Positions 57,699 through 60,000 of a DNA stretch of 60,000 nucleotides are shown one piece after another. The notes beneath the pieces are model-generated. The model was given only the letters and a program-made list of their open reading frames with translations, had not been told where the DNA came from and ran no database searches. The stretch comes from Bolinopsis microptera (Eukaryota; Ctenophora; Tentaculata; Lobata; Bolinopsidae): the NCBI RefSeq assembly GCF_026151205.1, contig NC_087083.1, forward strand, positions 1,614,001 to 1,674,000, read 5' to 3'. The stretch's first letter is position 1. Every line of letters starts with the position of its first letter. The translations under genes were made by a program, and so were the position numbers.

Positions 57699-60000
57699 AT
57701 GGGCCGGTATTCCATTACCCTTAGAGCAATTGACAAAAAATTTAGGAGAAGCACCATCATACTTGGAGATTCGAACACCAAAACAATAAAGTTTGGTAGT
57801 GGTGCTGGAACAATGGGTCAATCATTCCCGGGTGAAAGAGTTAAGGCAAGCAAAGTTAGTTTGATTGACCCTTGTCACTGTATCGGATACAGCAACGCTG
57901 TTCTTGTTTGTGGTACAAATGACCTCCGAGCAGACAGCCTTAGAGGAGAAAATTCAATCCATCAGCTGGTTGACATTCTCCACATGAAAATCCAACAGAT
58001 AAAAAAGCTCTCCCCTAGGATCAAAGTTTTTGTAGCAGCAGTCCTTCCAACCAGGCTACCTCAAATGAACGAGAATATCATGACCTTCAATCGGCTTGTT
58101 GGAGAAATGTTGAGTGCCAACTTTAACCAGAGTGTGTGGCACCTTGGAGTTGGACACTTTTTAGATAGCAAGGGACTCCTTGCCACCAACCTGACCAGAG
58201 GTGGTGATGATATTCACTTAGGAGTTTATGGTATTACCAAATTTGTGAGGTGTGTGAAGCATTGGGTGTATGTGAGAGAGAGGCAAGAACGGACAAGACG
58301 TGGAAAACACAACCAGTCAGTAAAAATGATTATGAAAATTATTAAAGATGTGTGTGAGCCATGCAGTAGATCTATTAATATCGGACAACCTTTACTAGAG
58401 TGTGAAAACTGTAATAATGCCATTCATACTAAGTGTTTCAAATCAGCTAAATATTCATGCAAAAATGGACTATGGATGTGCTGCGAGTGTGCCAGTTCTG
58501 CAGAAGAACGGTACTGCCCATTTCCATCTGATGAGGAATCTATTGATTCTGATAGATTCTATGATAATAGAAACCAGGAGGATGCCTTAATTGCATCATA
58601 TGCCCATGTACTTGAAAGTTGCCGTCGCTACTCTAAACTCGAGTTCTTAAATGCAATCAAGCAGCTCAATTCCTCAAAAAAATCTATGTTATCAACTTTA
58701 TTCTACAATATAGATGGAAACGCATCTAACTTTGATAGCTTCCTAATTGAACTCAAAAGTATAGGGCACTCGTTTGATATGATTGGTCTTGCTGAAACCA
58801 ATACTGATCCTGCACAGCAGGGTCTGTACCAAATTCCAGCATACACAGGATTCTATCAAGAAACATTGGCAGGTAAGAAAAAAGGCACAGGTGTTGCACT
58901 CTATGTATCTGACCATTTAAACACTGTGGTCTTAGAAAATGTATCACACTGTACTACAAATATTGAGAGTCTCTTTGTTGAAACCACAGATAGCGCAGGC
59001 TGCAAAATTGTTCATGGAGTCATCTACCGACCCCCTAATGGCTGCTTTGATAGCTTTTGCGAAACCCTTGAATTACTTGCAAAGCAGCTAAATGGGAAAA
59101 CTGTCAATTTGTTGGGAGACTTTAACTCAAACATACTTAATATATCTACCAGTTCCCAGCTCTTTGAGGATACTTTATACAGAAATGGCTTTTACCCGAC
59201 TATCTCCATTGCAACACATTTTCGTCAAAACTGTAAAAGTTCCTGCATCGATAACATTTTAACAAATAAAATTGAGAATATAGTCTTATCAGGTGTTATT
59301 GAAGAACGGCTTGGTGAGCATGCCCCTATATTTACCTTCACTTCAGTAGAGACCCCTCGCAATACAGAGCCTCAGAAACATGTCCGCTATTATGATTACT
59401 CAAGTTCCAAATTAAAAAGCTTTGTATCTGAACTTGAGGTGAGGGTAAACCAGCTCACTCCTTCAACAAAATTTGATGAGTTCACGGCATGTTTTGACCA
59501 GACACTTGACAAACACTGCAAACTGGAGGTACCAAAAGTGACAAAAAGAACTCCCAAACTTAACCCATGGATTACAGACAGTATCATCCAGTCTGTAGAA
59601 AGAAAGCATGAACTGCGTAAGGAGTGGTCTGACACCGTTACTAATAAGAACCCTGGTGGTAATTTCTTGCTCTACCAAGTATTTAGTGATTATCGTAGGA
59701 TGCTCAAAGCTATCATTAAAGCTGCCAAACGTTGGCATTACTGTAACGAAATCGTAAACAACTGTGAAAACAGCAAGAAAACCTGGCAAATTATTAACGA
59801 ACTCAGGGGCAAAAAGAAGAGGCAAACCAAGCCCCCATTTATCATTGATAACCAAAGAATAGTTGATAGAAGAGCAATTGCTAATGGATTCAATGCTTGG
59901 TTTGTCTCTATTGCACCAACGCTGAATGAGACACTGCATAATCTATCTGATGGCCTGCCTATATTACCCATGAAAACTTTCTATGACTTCCTGAACCCAA
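57699..60000 (+). CDS. LINE polyprotein: SGNH hydrolase, PHD-like finger, endonuclease (partial)
   Basis: The frame is open without a stop from ATG 57699 to the window edge (767 codons), so the C-terminus and reverse transcriptase are beyond view. Residues 18-190 look like an SGNH/GDSL esterase: GDSN at 23-26 (Ser25), GTND at 72-75 and D170-x-x-H173 in DDIHLGVYGI. Residues 219-264 form a C4HC3 PHD-like zinc site (C219, C222, C235, C238, H243, C246, C261 or C262, C264). Residues 334-546 are an exonuclease-endonuclease-phosphatase fold: FYNIDGNASNFDS, AETN (Glu366), GVIYRPPNG, LLGDFNSN (Asp474, Asn476), SSCIDNILTN (Asp518) and GEHAPIF (His541). After it comes the linker seen before LINE reverse transcriptases. 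Esterase and PHD modules occur in ORF1 of CR1-group LINEs; here they are fused in frame to the endonuclease. The usual Asp of the final SDH motif is Glu540. An in-frame TAA at 57660-57662 limits the start. Confidence 0.88.
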   Translation, partial: MGRYSITLRAIDKKFRRSTIILGDSNTKTIKFGSGAGTMGQSFPGERVKASKVSLIDPCHCIGYSNAVLVCGTNDLRADSLRGENSIHQLVDILHMKIQQIKKLSPRIKVFVAAVLPTRLPQMNENIMTFNRLVGEMLSANFNQSVWHLGVGHFLDSKGLLATNLTRGGDDIHLGVYGITKFVRCVKHWVYVRERQERTRRGKHNQSVKMIMKIIKDVCEPCSRSINIGQPLLECENCNNAIHTKCFKSAKYSCKNGLWMCCECASSAEERYCPFPSDEESIDSDRFYDNRNQEDALIASYAHVLESCRRYSKLEFLNAIKQLNSSKKSMLSTLFYNIDGNASNFDSFLIELKSIGHSFDMIGLAETNTDPAQQGLYQIPAYTGFYQETLAGKKKGTGVALYVSDHLNTVVLENVSHCTTNIESLFVETTDSAGCKIVHGVIYRPPNGCFDSFCETLELLAKQLNGKTVNLLGDFNSNILNISTSSQLFEDTLYRNGFYPTISIATHFRQNCKSSCIDNILTNKIENIVLSGVIEERLGEHAPIFTFTSVETPRNTEPQKHVRYYDYSSSKLKSFVSELEVRVNQLTPSTKFDEFTACFDQTLDKHCKLEVPKVTKRTPKLNPWITDSIIQSVERKHELRKEWSDTVTNKNPGGNFLLYQVFSDYRRMLKAIIKAAKRWHYCNEIVNNCENSKKTWQIINELRGKKKRQTKPPFIIDNQRIVDRRAIANGFNAWFVSIAPTLNETLHNLSDGLPILPMKTFYDFLNP

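Noticed and set aside
59396-59971. Minus-strand frames over the LINE polyprotein
   Set aside because: They are shadows of the uninterrupted plus-strand frame with clear domain motifs.

Overview
This window is non-coding-rich nuclear DNA from an animal, most likely an invertebrate. The signs are a TRPC-type cation channel gene, spliced genes with GT/AG introns, LINE retrotransposons, hAT- and Transib-like DNA elements, and many satellites and minisatellites. The phylum cannot be fixed from the sequence alone. Roughly half of the window is tandem repeat or mobile element.

Layout. 1-12298: a 71-bp satellite, with two internal stretches whose consensus looks corrupted. 12.3-15.5 kb: a probable 3' exon of a minus-strand gene and clusters of RFX X-box-like palindromes. 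15.6-20.1 kb: a 4.5-kb foldback-like inverted repeat, itself invaded by two short elements with 8-bp target duplications (one carrying a telomere-like CCCTGA array) and by a LINE tail. 20-35 kb: mostly unassigned DNA with minisatellites, a CRE/CCAAT cluster near 31 kb, a 390-bp GA tract, and one weak exon candidate at 32.4 kb. 35.5-38.7 kb: an 18-bp E-box minisatellite of about 40 copies, a 20-bp CACGTG minisatellite and a 15-bp minisatellite. 39.6-42.3 kb: an apparently intronless TRPC-like channel gene (minus) with a short broken copy of part of it just downstream. 42.3-47.5 kb: no confident gene. 47.5-52.4 kb: two 5'-truncated LINEs separated by more minisatellites. 52.5-56.3 kb: a small gene on the minus strand, with four coding exons and 90 codons, which has no long ORF and is easy to miss; a 1.5-kb Transib-like element sits in its second intron. 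57.7-60 kb: the 5' two-thirds of an intact LINE polyprotein (SGNH hydrolase, PHD-like finger, endonuclease) running off the right edge.

The host genes show no operon-like or pathway link to one another. The clearest themes are layered transposon insertions that can be dated relative to one another, and a marked excess of CACGTG, RFX-type and CRE-type palindromes, both inside minisatellites and scattered between them. Most long open frames in the window are artefacts of repeat arrays whose period is a multiple of three.
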